From Nemertoderma westbladi (lineage: Eukaryota > Xenacoelomorpha > Nemertodermatida > Nemertodermatidae): a stretch of DNA of 64,000 bases. A program made the position numbers and the translations under genes. The notes under the pieces were generated by a model. That model was not told where the DNA came from. It searched no databases and was given only the letters and a program-made list of their open reading frames with translations. This document shows positions 54,010 to 63,580 of the stretch, piece by piece (the stretch's first letter is position 1; each line of letters starts with the position of its first letter). The stretch covers positions 434,001 to 498,000 of the forward strand of contig JAUCBJ010001846.1 of assembly GCA_032718475.1 (NCBI GenBank), written 5' to 3'.

Positions 54010-55409
54010 CCAAGTAACTCCGATGGGTGAATAAATCGTCCCTTAATCGCTGCACAAGCGGCCATCACAGGGCTAACCAAATGCGTGCGCCCGCCTTTGC
54101 CTTGACGGCCTTCAAAATTGCGATTAGAGGTTGAAGCGCAGCGCTCCTTAGGGGCTAGGCGGTCTGGGTTCATTGCCAAACACATTGAGCAACCCGGATG
54201 TCGCCAATCAAAACCGGCGGCTTTAAAAATTTGATCTAAGCCTTCTTTCTCAGCTTGTTGTCTCACAAGGCCAGAGCCGGGTACGATCAGTGCTTGTTGA
54301 ATGTGCGGGTCAATTTTTCTCCCCTCGACAGCCTTTGCAGCTAGGCGTAAGTCTTCAATTCTTGAGTTGGTGCACGAACCGATAAAAACGCTGTCGATTA
54401 CAATATCTTCTATACGTTGTTTGGGGTAAAGCCCCATGTAATCGAGCGCTCGCTTATAATCTTTGGCTTGGGTTTTGTTACGACTTTCTTTGGGGTCAGG
54501 AACAACTTGGTCAATGCCTGCAACCATTTCAGGCGAGGTGCCCCAGCTCACTTGGGGAGTCATTTGGCTTACATCAATTTGAATTGTTTGATCAAAGGTC
54601 GCATCGGTGTCGCTTTGTAGGGTTTGCCAGTATTTAGTGGTTTTTTCCCAGTAAGTCATTGGGGTATGGGGTTTGTTGTACAGGTAGTGCTGGGTTTTTT
54701 CATCATAGCCAATTAGCCCTGCGCCTGCGCCTGCTTCAATGCTCATGTTACATATTGTCATTCGGCCTTCCACAGAAAGGGCATCGATGGCCTCGCCCCG
54801 GTATTCAAGCGTGAAGCCGCTACCCCCTGCACTACCGATTTGTCTGATCATAAAAAGGGCATAATCTTTGGCACTGACAAAGGGTTTAGGCTGGCCAAAA
54901 AATTCAATGGCCATGGTTTTGGTTTTTTTGGTTTGTAGACATTGGGTGGCTAGCACATGTTCAACTTGTGAGGTGCCAATGCCGAAAGCAAGGGCCGCAA
55001 ATGCCCCATGGGTGGAGGTGTGGGAATCACCACATACAACGCTCATACCGGGTAAAATTAAGCCTTGTTCTGGCCCCATCACATGCACAATACCTTGTCT
55101 GAGGTCGTACATCGGGATATTTTCAATATTGAAGGTTTGACAGTTTTGAGCGAGCGTTTCGACTTGTTTTTTTGAAAGGGGGTCTTGAATGCCTTGCTCA
55201 ATGTTGGTGGTGGGGATGTTATGGTCGGGTACGGCAAAGTTGGTATGAGTTCGCCAAGGCTTAATGCCACGTGTTTTAAGGCCAAAAAAGGCTTGGGGGG
55301 AGGTCACCTCATGGATGAGGTGCCGATCAATGTAGAGTAAGGCATTGCCCAGCGGGTCTTGCTCCACAACATGAGCATCCCAAATTTTTTCGTACAGTGT
55401 TTTTGGCAT
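54006..55409 (-). CDS. leuC: 3-isopropylmalate dehydratase large subunit
   Basis: LeuC binds the [4Fe-4S] cluster and, with LeuD, converts 2- to 3-isopropylmalate. The 467-residue protein has [20 protein letters not shown], the cluster-binding [10 protein letters not shown], and the C-terminal P-G-C-S-M-C-L with its two cysteines, so all three cluster ligands are present. The length is normal. leuA and leuB are not in the window. Confidence 0.97.
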   Translation of the reverse strand: MPKTLYEKIWDAHVVEQDPLGNALLYIDRHLIHEVTSPQAFFGLKTRGIKPWRTHTNFAVPDHNIPTTNIEQGIQDPLSKKQVETLAQNCQTFNIENIPMYDLRQGIVHVMGPEQGLILPGMSVVCGDSHTSTHGAFAALAFGIGTSQVEHVLATQCLQTKKTKTMAIEFFGQPKPFVSAKDYALFMIRQIGSAGGSGFTLEYRGEAIDALSVEGRMTICNMSIEAGAGAGLIGYDEKTQHYLYNKPHTPMTYWEKTTKYWQTLQSDTDATFDQTIQIDVSQMTPQVSWGTSPEMVAGIDQVVPDPKESRNKTQAKDYKRALDYMGLYPKQRIEDIVIDSVFIGSCTNSRIEDLRLAAKAVEGRKIDPHIQQALIVPGSGLVRQQAEKEGLDQIFKAAGFDWRHPGCSMCLAMNPDRLAPKERCASTSNRNFEGRQGKGGRTHLVSPVMAACAAIKGRFIHPSELLG

Positions 55410-55499
55410 GTGATTGATTGGTTTGTTTAGGTTTTTATTCTAGCACGATGCACGCTTGTATTTGTGGGGTAGGAAACGGATGATAGTTGTTGTTTGGTT

Positions 55500-56441
55500 T
55501 TATTTGGGTTCAAGAATAGGGGGCATCCAGCGGTATATTTTCCAATGTTGGGTACGGCCAAAAATTTTAAAGCGCGCGTGGTGCCAGTAGGTGCCTAAAA
55601 AAATAATCAAAGCACCAAGGCCAATTAATATCCACAGGTAGTTTTCATAGGGTAGTAGTTGGGTCAGGGCATAGGTCGTATAACCCATACTCGCTAGCAT
55701 GATGGATCGCCGATCAATATATAGGGCAATCAGTGTTAGTGAAATAAAAAGTAAGCACAGTAGCCAGTTTTTAAAGGTTGAATCAAGCATCAAAATTGTA
55801 AATGCTATGCCATGCGTTATCATTTGTGAAGCCACCATGTGCAGCCAAAATGCAGTATCACTACGGTAGGTTTGGCGTTTGATATCTTGGCTGTCCAATC
55901 GCATGGCGATTGCAAAGGTGGCGAGCCCCCCTAGTGCAACCATCTGCAAAAAATGGTGCTCTGTTTTTATATCAAGTAATGTGGTGATCAGTGTGATAAC
56001 AGATAGCGTGATCCCAACGGCAGCGACAGCAGCTGATAGTGGAATTTTGTAACGTAGGTAAAATGCAATTGATAAGCCAGCCAGTGATAAAGCCATGGTC
56101 ATGCTTGTTGTGATGGGTGCAAGTAATGTGTAGGCAAAATACAGCAAACTAAAAAACAATACGATACCCGTCATATTGAAACGATGGCGCTTGACGAGCC
56201 ATTCAGCCGCTAGTGGGTAGGCGATGATCAGCATGAAGTTTGCATAAAAGCTGGTGTGAAACTGCGCAGTAGATAGGGTAACCAATCCAATGCCTAGCGC
56301 AACAAACACATCACCAAAATTGTTAAGCAATCGAAGGGGCTCTTGTTTGGTGGGGTGTCCACCCATTAAAGTTAGTTGGTCGGCTTGCTGCTGATCAATA
56401 GTGCCTTGTTTGACGGCTTGGTCTAGTAAAGTTTTGTTCAT
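55500..56441 (-). CDS. Multi-pass membrane protein of unknown function
   Basis: I cannot name the family with confidence. The 313-residue protein starts with a 40-residue soluble segment (LLDQAVKQGTIDQQQADQL) and then has about nine hydrophobic segments of 18-20 residues. It ends with a basic tail rich in tryptophan and histidine. The N-terminal short helical domain followed by many membrane segments recalls DUF2157-like membrane proteins. It diverges from the MoxR operon, whose upstream region is shared. No enzymatic motif is seen. Confidence 0.75.
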   Translation of the reverse strand: MNKTLLDQAVKQGTIDQQQADQLTLMGGHPTKQEPLRLLNNFGDVFVALGIGLVTLSTAQFHTSFYANFMLIIAYPLAAEWLVKRHRFNMTGIVLFFSLLYFAYTLLAPITTSMTMALSLAGLSIAFYLRYKIPLSAAVAAVGITLSVITLITTLLDIKTEHHFLQMVALGGLATFAIAMRLDSQDIKRQTYRSDTAFWLHMVASQMITHGIAFTILMLDSTFKNWLLCLLFISLTLIALYIDRRSIMLASMGYTTYALTQLLPYENYLWILIGLGALIIFLGTYWHHARFKIFGRTQHWKIYRWMPPILEPK

Positions 56442-56542
56442 TATTTTTTAGTGGTTTGTTGTGTTGCTTTGTTTAGCATTTTGATAATAGCTTGTTTTTG
56501 TTTAAAATTTTACAAAACTCAGTTTTTAAAGGGTATCAAACA

Positions 56543-57499
56543 ATGTTACTAGAAAAATTCAACGACCTATCCAGCCATTTGGAAAAATATGTCATTGGTC
56601 AAGACTATTTAATTAAACGCTTGTTAATTGCCTTGTTGGCTGACGGCCATTTGCTGGTAGAAGGGGCACCGGGGCTTGCCAAAACTAAAGTGATCAAGGC
56701 CTTGGCAACGGGGATTGAATGTGATTTTCAGCGCATTCAGTTCACGCCAGACTTATTACCGTCTGATTTAACAGGTACTGAAGTTTATCAGCAAAAAACT
56801 GGTCAATTTGAGCTACACAAAGGGCCGCTTTTTCATAATTTTATTTTGGCTGATGAAATCAACCGAGCACCGGCTAAGGTGCAATCTGCCCTTTTAGAAG
56901 CGATGGCTGAGCGCCAAATTACCGTGGGGCAAAAAACTATTTCACTAAATCGTATGTTTTTGGTCATGGCCACCCAAAACCCCATTGAACAAGAAGGTAC
57001 CTATCCCTTGCCTGAAGCTCAGCTTGACCGCTTTTTAATGAAAGTACGTGTCGACTATCCCAGCATTGAAACAGAGCGAAAAATTTTGGCGCACAATGAA
57101 ACACATGGGGATATTATAAACCCGGTGGCAAGTCGCTTGACCCAGCAAGAAGTTATTCAAGCCAGAAAAGCAGCCATGGCCGTGCATTTATCCGACAGCG
57201 TGAAAGAATATATTGTTCAACTGACCATGGCCACGCGCAGCCCACAAACTTACCTAGAAGGAGAGGTGGTTCGTTGGATTGAATATGGGGTGTCCCCGCG
57301 GGGCAGTATTGCCCTTCAACAGTGCTCAAAAGCACATGCTTGGGTAAATGGGCGAGATTTTGCCTCCCCTGAGGATGTACAAAGTGTTTTGTCCAATATT
57401 TTTGGTCACCGACTGTTTTTAAGTTATGAGGCGGAAGCTCAAAATATTGGTCCCAATCAGGTGATCGAACAACTCATCAACCAAATACCCCCTGTTTAG
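56543..57499 (+). CDS. MoxR-family AAA+ ATPase
   Basis: MoxR ATPases act as chaperones for metal insertion or complex assembly and usually pair with von Willebrand A proteins. From the ATG at 56543 it has 318 residues. It has Walker A E-G-A-P-G-L-A-K-T near residue 39, Walker B F-I-L-A-D-E-I-N-R, sensor 1 around MVMATQNPIEQEGTYPLPEAQLDRFL and sensor 2 around SPRGSIAL. An upstream TTG start would add an odd hydrophobic stretch. It heads the seven-kilobase Bat operon, with the next gene starting 4 bases after its stop. Confidence 0.94.
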   Translation: MLLEKFNDLSSHLEKYVIGQDYLIKRLLIALLADGHLLVEGAPGLAKTKVIKALATGIECDFQRIQFTPDLLPSDLTGTEVYQQKTGQFELHKGPLFHNFILADEINRAPAKVQSALLEAMAERQITVGQKTISLNRMFLVMATQNPIEQEGTYPLPEAQLDRFLMKVRVDYPSIETERKILAHNETHGDIINPVASRLTQQEVIQARKAAMAVHLSDSVKEYIVQLTMATRSPQTYLEGEVVRWIEYGVSPRGSIALQQCSKAHAWVNGRDFASPEDVQSVLSNIFGHRLFLSYEAEAQNIGPNQVIEQLINQIPPV

Positions 57500-57502
57500 T
57501 TT

Positions 57503-58417
57503 GTGCAGGTGAGCGACAATAAGGTGTATACACGTTTGAAGGATTTGGTAGGCTTGCAGTTTGCTAAAAAGCATGCGCGTCTGTCACCTAATGTGGTGTC
57601 GAAAAGTGATCGCATTGGTCAGCATTGCTCTTTGTTTCGTGGTCAGGGGGTGGATTTTTTAGAAAGCAGAATTTATGAATCAGGTGATGATGTGCGTCGC
57701 ATTGACTGGGGGGTTACAGCCCGTACCGGCAAACTGCATACTAAAATTTTCACCCAAGATCATGAAGTACCTTTTTGTGTTGTGTTGGATCAGTCGATGT
57801 CCATGTATTTTGGTAGTCGGTTTTGTTTTAAATCCGTTCAAGCCGCCCGTTTAGCAGCCATGATTAGTTGGCGTTGTGTGGGCATGGGGAATCGTTTGGG
57901 TGGTGTGGTGTTTGGTCAAAAGGGGTGTCGTTTTTTTAAGCCCAGTTTGCGGCGCGTAAAATTACTTCAGTGGCTGTCGGCTATTGATCACTTTAACCAT
58001 CAATTATCAATCGATTGTTTGGCTGAGCACCCATCAAGCCAACTTCTTGTTAAACAAGCCTTAGAGGAGGCTTTGCAGTTAACGCGTGTGGGTCATTATC
58101 AAATTTATTTTATTTCAGATGGTTTTGGTTTTACCCCAACCTTATTTGATGTATTGGCGCAGTTATCTGCCCGCCATCATGTTAGTGTGCTGCGGGTTTA
58201 TGACCCCCTTGAGGCAGGACAAGCTCAATCCCACACAGGGAGGGTGGTTGCAACCGATGGGCAAACCGATACCCTTTTAAATTTTAATGTGAGTTATTTA
58301 TCCACTATTCAAGCGCAGTTTAAGGCCAATGAAGATCGTTTGGTTAAACAATTTAATCAATCGCGTATTCATTATCAGTTAATTGGAACTGATCAAGCCA
58401 TTGAAACGTTGTTTTAG
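57503..58417 (+). CDS. DUF58 protein with VWA-like fold
   Basis: This 304-residue protein is the DUF58 member of the MoxR-Bat cluster. The motif D-F-L-E-S-R-I-Y-E-S-G-D-D-V-R-R-I-D-W near residue 55 is the family signature. A later V-V-L-D-Q-S-M-S-M fits a MIDAS-like metal site (D-x-S-x-S pattern). The protein is likely cytoplasmic. The start is a GTG; a second GTG two codons on is possible. It overlaps nothing and leads directly into the next gene, with one base between its stop and that ATG. Confidence 0.9.
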   Translation: MQVSDNKVYTRLKDLVGLQFAKKHARLSPNVVSKSDRIGQHCSLFRGQGVDFLESRIYESGDDVRRIDWGVTARTGKLHTKIFTQDHEVPFCVVLDQSMSMYFGSRFCFKSVQAARLAAMISWRCVGMGNRLGGVVFGQKGCRFFKPSLRRVKLLQWLSAIDHFNHQLSIDCLAEHPSSQLLVKQALEEALQLTRVGHYQIYFISDGFGFTPTLFDVLAQLSARHHVSVLRVYDPLEAGQAQSHTGRVVATDGQTDTLLNFNVSYLSTIQAQFKANEDRLVKQFNQSRIHYQLIGTDQAIETLF

Positions 58418-58418
58418 G

Positions 58419-58916
58419 ATGAGCATGGCACTAAGTCCCACCTATCAAGTTGTTTTGAAATCTTTAAAAGATATCCACGAATCTACTCCGATTGAGCCTT
58501 TTAATGCTGTGCTTTTTTGGGGGAGTGTGGGCGCATTTTTTTTCATCGCAGCACTTATGTGTATGGGGGGGCTGTGGTACTGGAGGCGGCGTTATCGTTA
58601 TTTGGTGAAATTACAAAAAATTAATCATACATTGAAAACAAACAAGGATATTGCCCATTGTTTGTGGGCAACCAATCGGCTTCTTAAAAGGGTTGTGATT
58701 CATCATGTGGATGTGGGTGCAACCCATTTGTTTGGGAAGAAGTGGATCAATTTTTTAAACCAGCAAGTGCCCAAGCCTTTATTTGGCAAAGCGCATGCCA
58801 ATTTTTTGTATAACCCACACTTGCACACTTTTAATGATCAAAACAACCACCAAGCCCATGTATTTTTAAAGGCAGCTAAAGATTGGTTAAAAATGTATCG
58901 ATTAAAACGCAGATGA
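58419..58916 (+). CDS. DUF4381-like single-pass membrane protein
   Basis: This 165-residue protein sits in the usual place of DUF4381 proteins in Bat operons. A single membrane segment (VLFWGSVGAFFFIAALMCMG near residue 35) is followed by W-Y-W-R-R-R-Y-R and a cytoplasmic domain with many lysines and histidines. It is thought to bridge the VWA proteins, but its role is not known. A run of seven G at 58565-58571 is in frame. It ends in an ATGA overlap with the next gene. Confidence 0.8.
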   Translation: MSMALSPTYQVVLKSLKDIHESTPIEPFNAVLFWGSVGAFFFIAALMCMGGLWYWRRRYRYLVKLQKINHTLKTNKDIAHCLWATNRLLKRVVIHHVDVGATHLFGKKWINFLNQQVPKPLFGKAHANFLYNPHLHTFNDQNNHQAHVFLKAAKDWLKMYRLKRR

Positions 58917-59902
58917 TAGATTGGCAATATTTTTCTTTTAGCTTACCGTGGGCGTTTTTATTATTACCCCTGATCATGGGGTATCAATACCTTCAGTCGA
59001 AAAAACCAAGCAAAGTTTCACAGGCAATTTATATGCCTTTTTTGTTTCAAAAAGCGAGGACTCAATCTAAATCAAGTACCTTTGTCGCTTATATTAAACA
59101 TTTATTAGTTGCCTTGGTTTGGTTGTTTTTAGTCATCTCACTTGCTCAGCCCCGTTATGTGTTTGATCAAACCTACATTCCCCAAGAATCACGTTATATT
59201 ATGTTGGCGCTTGATTTATCTAAGAGCATGTCGGCCAGTGATGTGTTGTGGAAAAACAGGCGGCTTAATCGCTTACAAGGGGCAAAAGTTGCCATTGCTG
59301 AGTTTGTTGAAAAACTCTCATCAGACCGTTTGGGGTTGGTTGTATTTGGTGATCAGGCTTATTTAATTACTCCACTGACTTTAGACCACCAAACGTTAGA
59401 ACAACATTTGCTAGATACCCAAATTGGAATGGCCGGTAATCGAACTGCTATTGGGGATGCGCTAGCCCTTTCAGTGAAACATTTAAAAACATTACCTATC
59501 AAAAGCCGCACCATTATTTTATTAACCGATGGCTCAAATACCGCGGGTAATATATCGCCCATTCGTTCAGCTCAAATTGCAGCACAGTTGGGTATTAAGG
59601 TGTATACCATTGGTTTAGGTGGCCAAAGTGGGTTATCCAATTTGTTTGGTTTTTATGGGGGTGGGGCGATTGAGTATGACGAGGATTTGCTTAAGCAAAT
59701 TGCCGAACAAACCGGTGGGCAGTTTTATCAAGCAGGGGGGGTTGAATCACTTTTTAAAATTTATCAGCAAATCAACCAGCTTGAATCCATTGAAATTAAT
59801 GACCAGCATTACCGTTTGATCAATGATTTATATCACTATCCATTGTTGGTCAGTTTTTTATTAACAGGGTTATTTTTATTGTTGCGCATTCGTTATGTTT
59901 GA
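58913..59902 (+). CDS. VWA-domain membrane protein (BatA)
   Basis: BatA-type proteins have a short N-terminal membrane region, a periplasmic or cytoplasmic VWA domain, and a C-terminal membrane segment. Here two N-terminal hydrophobic segments (FLLLPLIMGYQYL; HLLVALVWLFLVIS) precede the MIDAS motif A-L-D-L-S-K-S-M-S near residue 101. L-T-D-G-S-N-T-A-G and a final membrane segment (LLVSFLLTGLFLLLRIRY) follow. The ATG at 58913 overlaps the stop of the DUF4381-like gene. The end overlaps the next gene by 8 bases. Confidence 0.92.
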   Translation: MIDWQYFSFSLPWAFLLLPLIMGYQYLQSKKPSKVSQAIYMPFLFQKARTQSKSSTFVAYIKHLLVALVWLFLVISLAQPRYVFDQTYIPQESRYIMLALDLSKSMSASDVLWKNRRLNRLQGAKVAIAEFVEKLSSDRLGLVVFGDQAYLITPLTLDHQTLEQHLLDTQIGMAGNRTAIGDALALSVKHLKTLPIKSRTIILLTDGSNTAGNISPIRSAQIAAQLGIKVYTIGLGGQSGLSNLFGFYGGGAIEYDEDLLKQIAEQTGGQFYQAGGVESLFKIYQQINQLESIEINDQHYRLINDLYHYPLLVSFLLTGLFLLLRIRYV

Positions 59903-61877
59903 TTTTTTACACCAATTAGATTGGTCAAGCTTTTACCAACATTTTCATTTTTTAAGACCCAGGTGGCTGTATTTGTTGATACCTGCAGGGGTGTTGGTTT
60001 TGGTGTGGTATTTTTTAAGGCGTGTTCAAAATCAGGTAGGTCGAGGACTTTTTTCAAAACCTATTATGGCACATTTATTGTTAGATCGTTTGAAAAATAA
60101 GCGCTGGCAAAAGATGTTGCCGGGACTTGTGCTGTTCGTTTTGATCATGTGGGTGTTGGTGATGGCAGGGCCTAGTTGGCAAAAGCAAGATTTGCCTGCT
60201 TTTCGAGATAAAAGTGCACTGATTGTGGTTTTAGATTTATCTTATTCAATGAACGCAACCGATCAGCTGCCGAGTCGGCTGGCATTGGCGAAGCGCAAAA
60301 TACAAGACATGCTGGCAATTGTGGATAATGAGGTCGGTTTGGTCGCCTATTCAGGGAGTGCTCATTTGGTGGTACCCTTGACATATGATGATGCCAACGT
60401 GCTTCAAATTTTAAAAACGCTCACAACAAAGGCCATGCCGGTGTACGGCAGTGCCGTGAACAACGCCTTGGCTGTTGCCGCCAATGCTTTGGTAAGCGGG
60501 AAAATTGCAGCCAACCAAGGGCAGATTTTACTGTTAACTGATGGCGTAACAACAGATGATGTGAAACGAGTCATGAAATTATCAATTCAATACCCGGTGT
60601 CTGTTTTGATGATTGGGGGGCGCAAGCCCTTTTCGATTCAGTTGGGGGCGGATGCAAAGTTACCGGCCAGTGTTCGTGGGACAAAAAAGGATGTGGCGTT
60701 GGATCAAAAACAGATTGAAGTATTTGCAAATGTTTTAGGGGCGAAGGTTCATCCTTATACGTTTGATAATCAAGATTTGTCATTTTTGTTGGAGAAATTG
60801 GATGCCAAAATTGGTTTAGATGAGAACAAAAAGGCCTCTCAGTGGGAAGATAGTGGTAAATGGTTTGTGTGGGGCTTGGTCTTGATGTTGTTGTTTTTAT
60901 TTCGTCGGGGTTATTTGTTGGGCTTGGTTTTTGTTGTGCCTTTGTACTTACCTCAACCGCTTTATGCGCTTGAGTTGTTAGAAACCGATGATCAAACGGC
61001 CCAACGATATTATCAACAAGGGGCGTATGATCGTGCAGCTAAACGCTTTAGCTCTAAGTCGCATCAGGCGGATGCTTATTATCGACTTGGTGATTACCAA
61101 AGGGCTGAATCTGGTTTTAAGGCAAAAAGGGGGACGGAGGGTTATTATAATTTGGGAAATGCCTATGCCAAGCAAGGCAAGGTAGAGGCCGCGATTGAAG
61201 CCTATAAGGATGCATTAACACTTTCGCCTGATCATACAGATGCTGCCCATAACAAGCAATTGCTTGAAAGGTGGAAAAAGCAACAACAAGATCAACAAAA
61301 CAGTCAATCGAATGCTCAACACAAGCAATCAAATGATCAGCCACAACACCAACCAAAAAATCCACCCGATTCCAAACCAAGCCTGCAAAAGGATTTATCA
61401 GACCAAAAAAAGGATTCACCCAAAGACCCATCATCTAATAAAAACCAACCAAAAAACCAACCCAAACCACTTTCAAATAAGCAAAACGATTCAAAACAAG
61501 GCCAAAAAAATAAGCAACAACAAGATCAACAAAACAGTCAATCGTCTGATCAAAAAAAAAGTCAATCGAATCCGCAGCAAAAAGATCAATCGAATGCTCA
61601 ACACAAGCAATCAAATGATCAGCCACAACACCAACCAAAAAATCCACCCAAACAAAAACAAGCACAACAGCCCAACACTCAACCATCTCAGTTAAACAAG
61701 CAGGCACTTGATCAAGCCAAGGTGGGCAGAAGTTTAGATAATTTTAAGGATGAGAAGTCTAAGCAGATGAATCAGGATTTTCGTCGTATTACAACAGATC
61801 CATCTGGTTATATTAGAAGGCGGCTAGAATACGAGCATCGACAACAAAATAAAGTGATGGAGTCGTTTAAATGGTAA
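59895..61877 (+). CDS. VWA-TPR fusion (BatB/BatC) with long Q/N/K/S-rich region
   Basis: This 660-residue protein joins BatB and BatC functions. Two N-terminal membrane segments precede a VWA domain with the MIDAS motif V-L-D-L-S-Y-S-M-N near residue 112. A third membrane part follows (about 325-355). TPR repeats (YYNLGNAYAKQGKVEAAIEA) lie near residue 420. The next 180 residues are low complexity: Q, N, K, S, D and P rich, with internal repeats of 64 and 32 bases. A short conserved end (YIRRRLEYEHRQQNKVMESF) remains after it. Such proteins work with MoxR in envelope maintenance or stress resistance. Confidence 0.92.
   Translation: MFDFLHQLDWSSFYQHFHFLRPRWLYLLIPAGVLVLVWYFLRRVQNQVGRGLFSKPIMAHLLLDRLKNKRWQKMLPGLVLFVLIMWVLVMAGPSWQKQDLPAFRDKSALIVVLDLSYSMNATDQLPSRLALAKRKIQDMLAIVDNEVGLVAYSGSAHLVVPLTYDDANVLQILKTLTTKAMPVYGSAVNNALAVAANALVSGKIAANQGQILLLTDGVTTDDVKRVMKLSIQYPVSVLMIGGRKPFSIQLGADAKLPASVRGTKKDVALDQKQIEVFANVLGAKVHPYTFDNQDLSFLLEKLDAKIGLDENKKASQWEDSGKWFVWGLVLMLLFLFRRGYLLGLVFVVPLYLPQPLYALELLETDDQTAQRYYQQGAYDRAAKRFSSKSHQADAYYRLGDYQRAESGFKAKRGTEGYYNLGNAYAKQGKVEAAIEAYKDALTLSPDHTDAAHNKQLLERWKKQQQDQQNSQSNAQHKQSNDQPQHQPKNPPDSKPSLQKDLSDQKKDSPKDPSSNKNQPKNQPKPLSNKQNDSKQGQKNKQQQDQQNSQSSDQKKSQSNPQQKDQSNAQHKQSNDQPQHQPKNPPKQKQAQQPNTQPSQLNKQALDQAKVGRSLDNFKDEKSKQMNQDFRRITTDPSGYIRRRLEYEHRQQNKVMESFKW
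61279..61649 (+). repeat. In-frame direct repeats in the BatB/BatC gene
   Basis: A 64-base sequence at 61304-61367 recurs exactly at 61586-61649, and a 32-base sequence at 61279-61310 recurs at 61513-61544. Both spacings (282 and 234 bases) are multiples of three, so recombination between copies would shorten or lengthen the Q/N-rich linker without breaking the frame. Confidence 0.9.
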
Positions 61878-63580
61878 GGTGTTTGTGTGGTGTGATATTA
61901 ATGTTTTTATGCGCACAATGGGTTTTTGCGCTTAATGTTTCGGTTGATCGATCAACTGTTTATATTGGTCAGTCGCTTGTGTTAACGATTGAGTCAAGTC
62001 AGCAAAGCCCTAATATTGATACCACTCCCTTATCGAAGGATTTTAACGTACTGGGTCGGTCTTCTAGTAGCCAGACACGTATTGTTAATGGCAACGTTTC
62101 TTCAAAAAATTTGCTTAGTTTAAGGTTAGCACCTAAGCGCTTGGGTGATTTGGTGATTCCTAAGTTGGGTAATCGGAAAATCGGTCAAACTGAGCCTGTC
62201 AAGATTAAAGTGCTTCCATCTAGCCAATCAACTGTCAATGATCAGGCACTTGTTGGATCAGTGAGTGAGGATTTTTTCTTTTTACTAGATGCCTTGCCTA
62301 AGTCGGTTTATGTAGGGGAGTCATTTTTGTATCGGGTGCATTTTTATGTTGCTGCAGATCGGTCAACGGATGTTACTCAGGAAAATATTGAGCCCAGTGA
62401 AAAGGTAGGTGCAAAGTTGTCCAGCCGAGAAAAGCAAGAAAAAACTGTGCAGGTAAAAGGGCGTTCTTATTACCATTTAACGTATAATTATTTTCTAACT
62501 GGCAAAAAGACTGGCAAGGTTGTTTTGCCCCGTGTGTATGTTGCAGGGCACTACAGCCAGCTGTTTTCATCGGGTTTTATTACCGGGCTTTCAACGCGGG
62601 TGCCGTTTAGTCATTACAGCCCAAAGCATTTGGTTGAAATTAAACCGCTTGAAGAAAGTTCACTTCTGCCAAGTCGGCGCTTGAAATTAACTGAAAAATG
62701 GGAAGCGCCTGATCAGTTAAGGGTGGGAGATTCCATCAAGCGTATTATTAAGGTTGAAGCGTTGGATTTTTTGGGGTTGCAAATTCCTGAAATTAGTTAT
62801 CAATACCCAACTGACCTAAAGGTTTACCCGAAAACGCCTGATTTTAATACCCAGATTGAAGGCAAAAAATTGGTGGGCAGTCGTGTTCAGGCAGATGACC
62901 TTGTTCCGGTGGCAGCCGGCCGTTATGTGCTTGGGGCAATCGGGATACCTTGGTGGAATACCGTGTTGAATCGAAAAGAAATTGCCACGATACCTACCCG
63001 TGTTTTTAATGTGGAAGGGGTTGCGAAGGCTCGCATTCAGGCAAAATCGGATGATCAATTTTTAGGGAGTGAAATTGATTTGCAACCAGCTGGTTCATTA
63101 AATCAGTCCGTTGATCAAACATGGGGTTGGGTTGTTTGGTTGTATGGGTTGTTAGGGGGCTTAGGTTTAGTTGTGTGTTTTTGGGTATTGAGATGCTGGC
63201 AACAGGTGTTTGGGAAAAAGCGACCTAAGTCGGGTATTGAGCGGTTTAAAAATTTAAGTCGCGCCGTTGGGCGTGATTTAAAAAGGTTGGATTATGTGTC
63301 GTTTCGGTCAAATTTGGTGGGCTGGAGTGAGCTTGTGATGGGGGTGTCAAATCGTTATAACTTATACGATGTGGCAGCACTTTTTGATCAAGATTTAGCG
63401 CCATTTTTTCGTCAGTTAGAACAGGTGTTGTATCAGTCAAAGCAAGGTATTGATCCCCAGTTGAGATCACAATTTATGCGTTATTTTAAGCAAGTACTTA
63501 AGCGGCATAAAAAGTACCGTCAAAAATCTGCTTTTGATTGGTTGGGGGGTAAAAAGGATGTGCGTGAAATTTTTAAGTAG
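61871..63580 (+). CDS. BatD-like protein, exported, membrane anchored
   Basis: BatD (oxygen tolerance family) has a signal peptide (MVRCLCGVILMFLCAQWVFA), then a large periplasmic part of beta-sandwich type with a V-Y-I-G-Q-S-L-V-L-T start, which repeats around V-Y-V-G-E-S-F-L-Y. A C-terminal membrane segment (VVWLYGLLGGLGLVVCFWVL near residue 425) and a cytoplasmic tail follow. The 569 residues are typical. It overlaps the BatB/BatC gene by 7 bases and ends the operon. Confidence 0.9.
   Translation: MVRCLCGVILMFLCAQWVFALNVSVDRSTVYIGQSLVLTIESSQQSPNIDTTPLSKDFNVLGRSSSSQTRIVNGNVSSKNLLSLRLAPKRLGDLVIPKLGNRKIGQTEPVKIKVLPSSQSTVNDQALVGSVSEDFFFLLDALPKSVYVGESFLYRVHFYVAADRSTDVTQENIEPSEKVGAKLSSREKQEKTVQVKGRSYYHLTYNYFLTGKKTGKVVLPRVYVAGHYSQLFSSGFITGLSTRVPFSHYSPKHLVEIKPLEESSLLPSRRLKLTEKWEAPDQLRVGDSIKRIIKVEALDFLGLQIPEISYQYPTDLKVYPKTPDFNTQIEGKKLVGSRVQADDLVPVAAGRYVLGAIGIPWWNTVLNRKEIATIPTRVFNVEGVAKARIQAKSDDQFLGSEIDLQPAGSLNQSVDQTWGWVVWLYGLLGGLGLVVCFWVLRCWQQVFGKKRPKSGIERFKNLSRAVGRDLKRLDYVSFRSNLVGWSELVMGVSNRYNLYDVAALFDQDLAPFFRQLEQVLYQSKQGIDPQLRSQFMRYFKQVLKRHKKYRQKSAFDWLGGKKDVREIFK

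Noticed and set aside
61240-61695. Long overlapping ORFs on both strands in the Q/N-rich region (plus frame 61240-61695, minus 61435-61707)
   Set aside because: They are shadow frames of the low-complexity CAA/AAC-rich sequence of the BatB/BatC gene.
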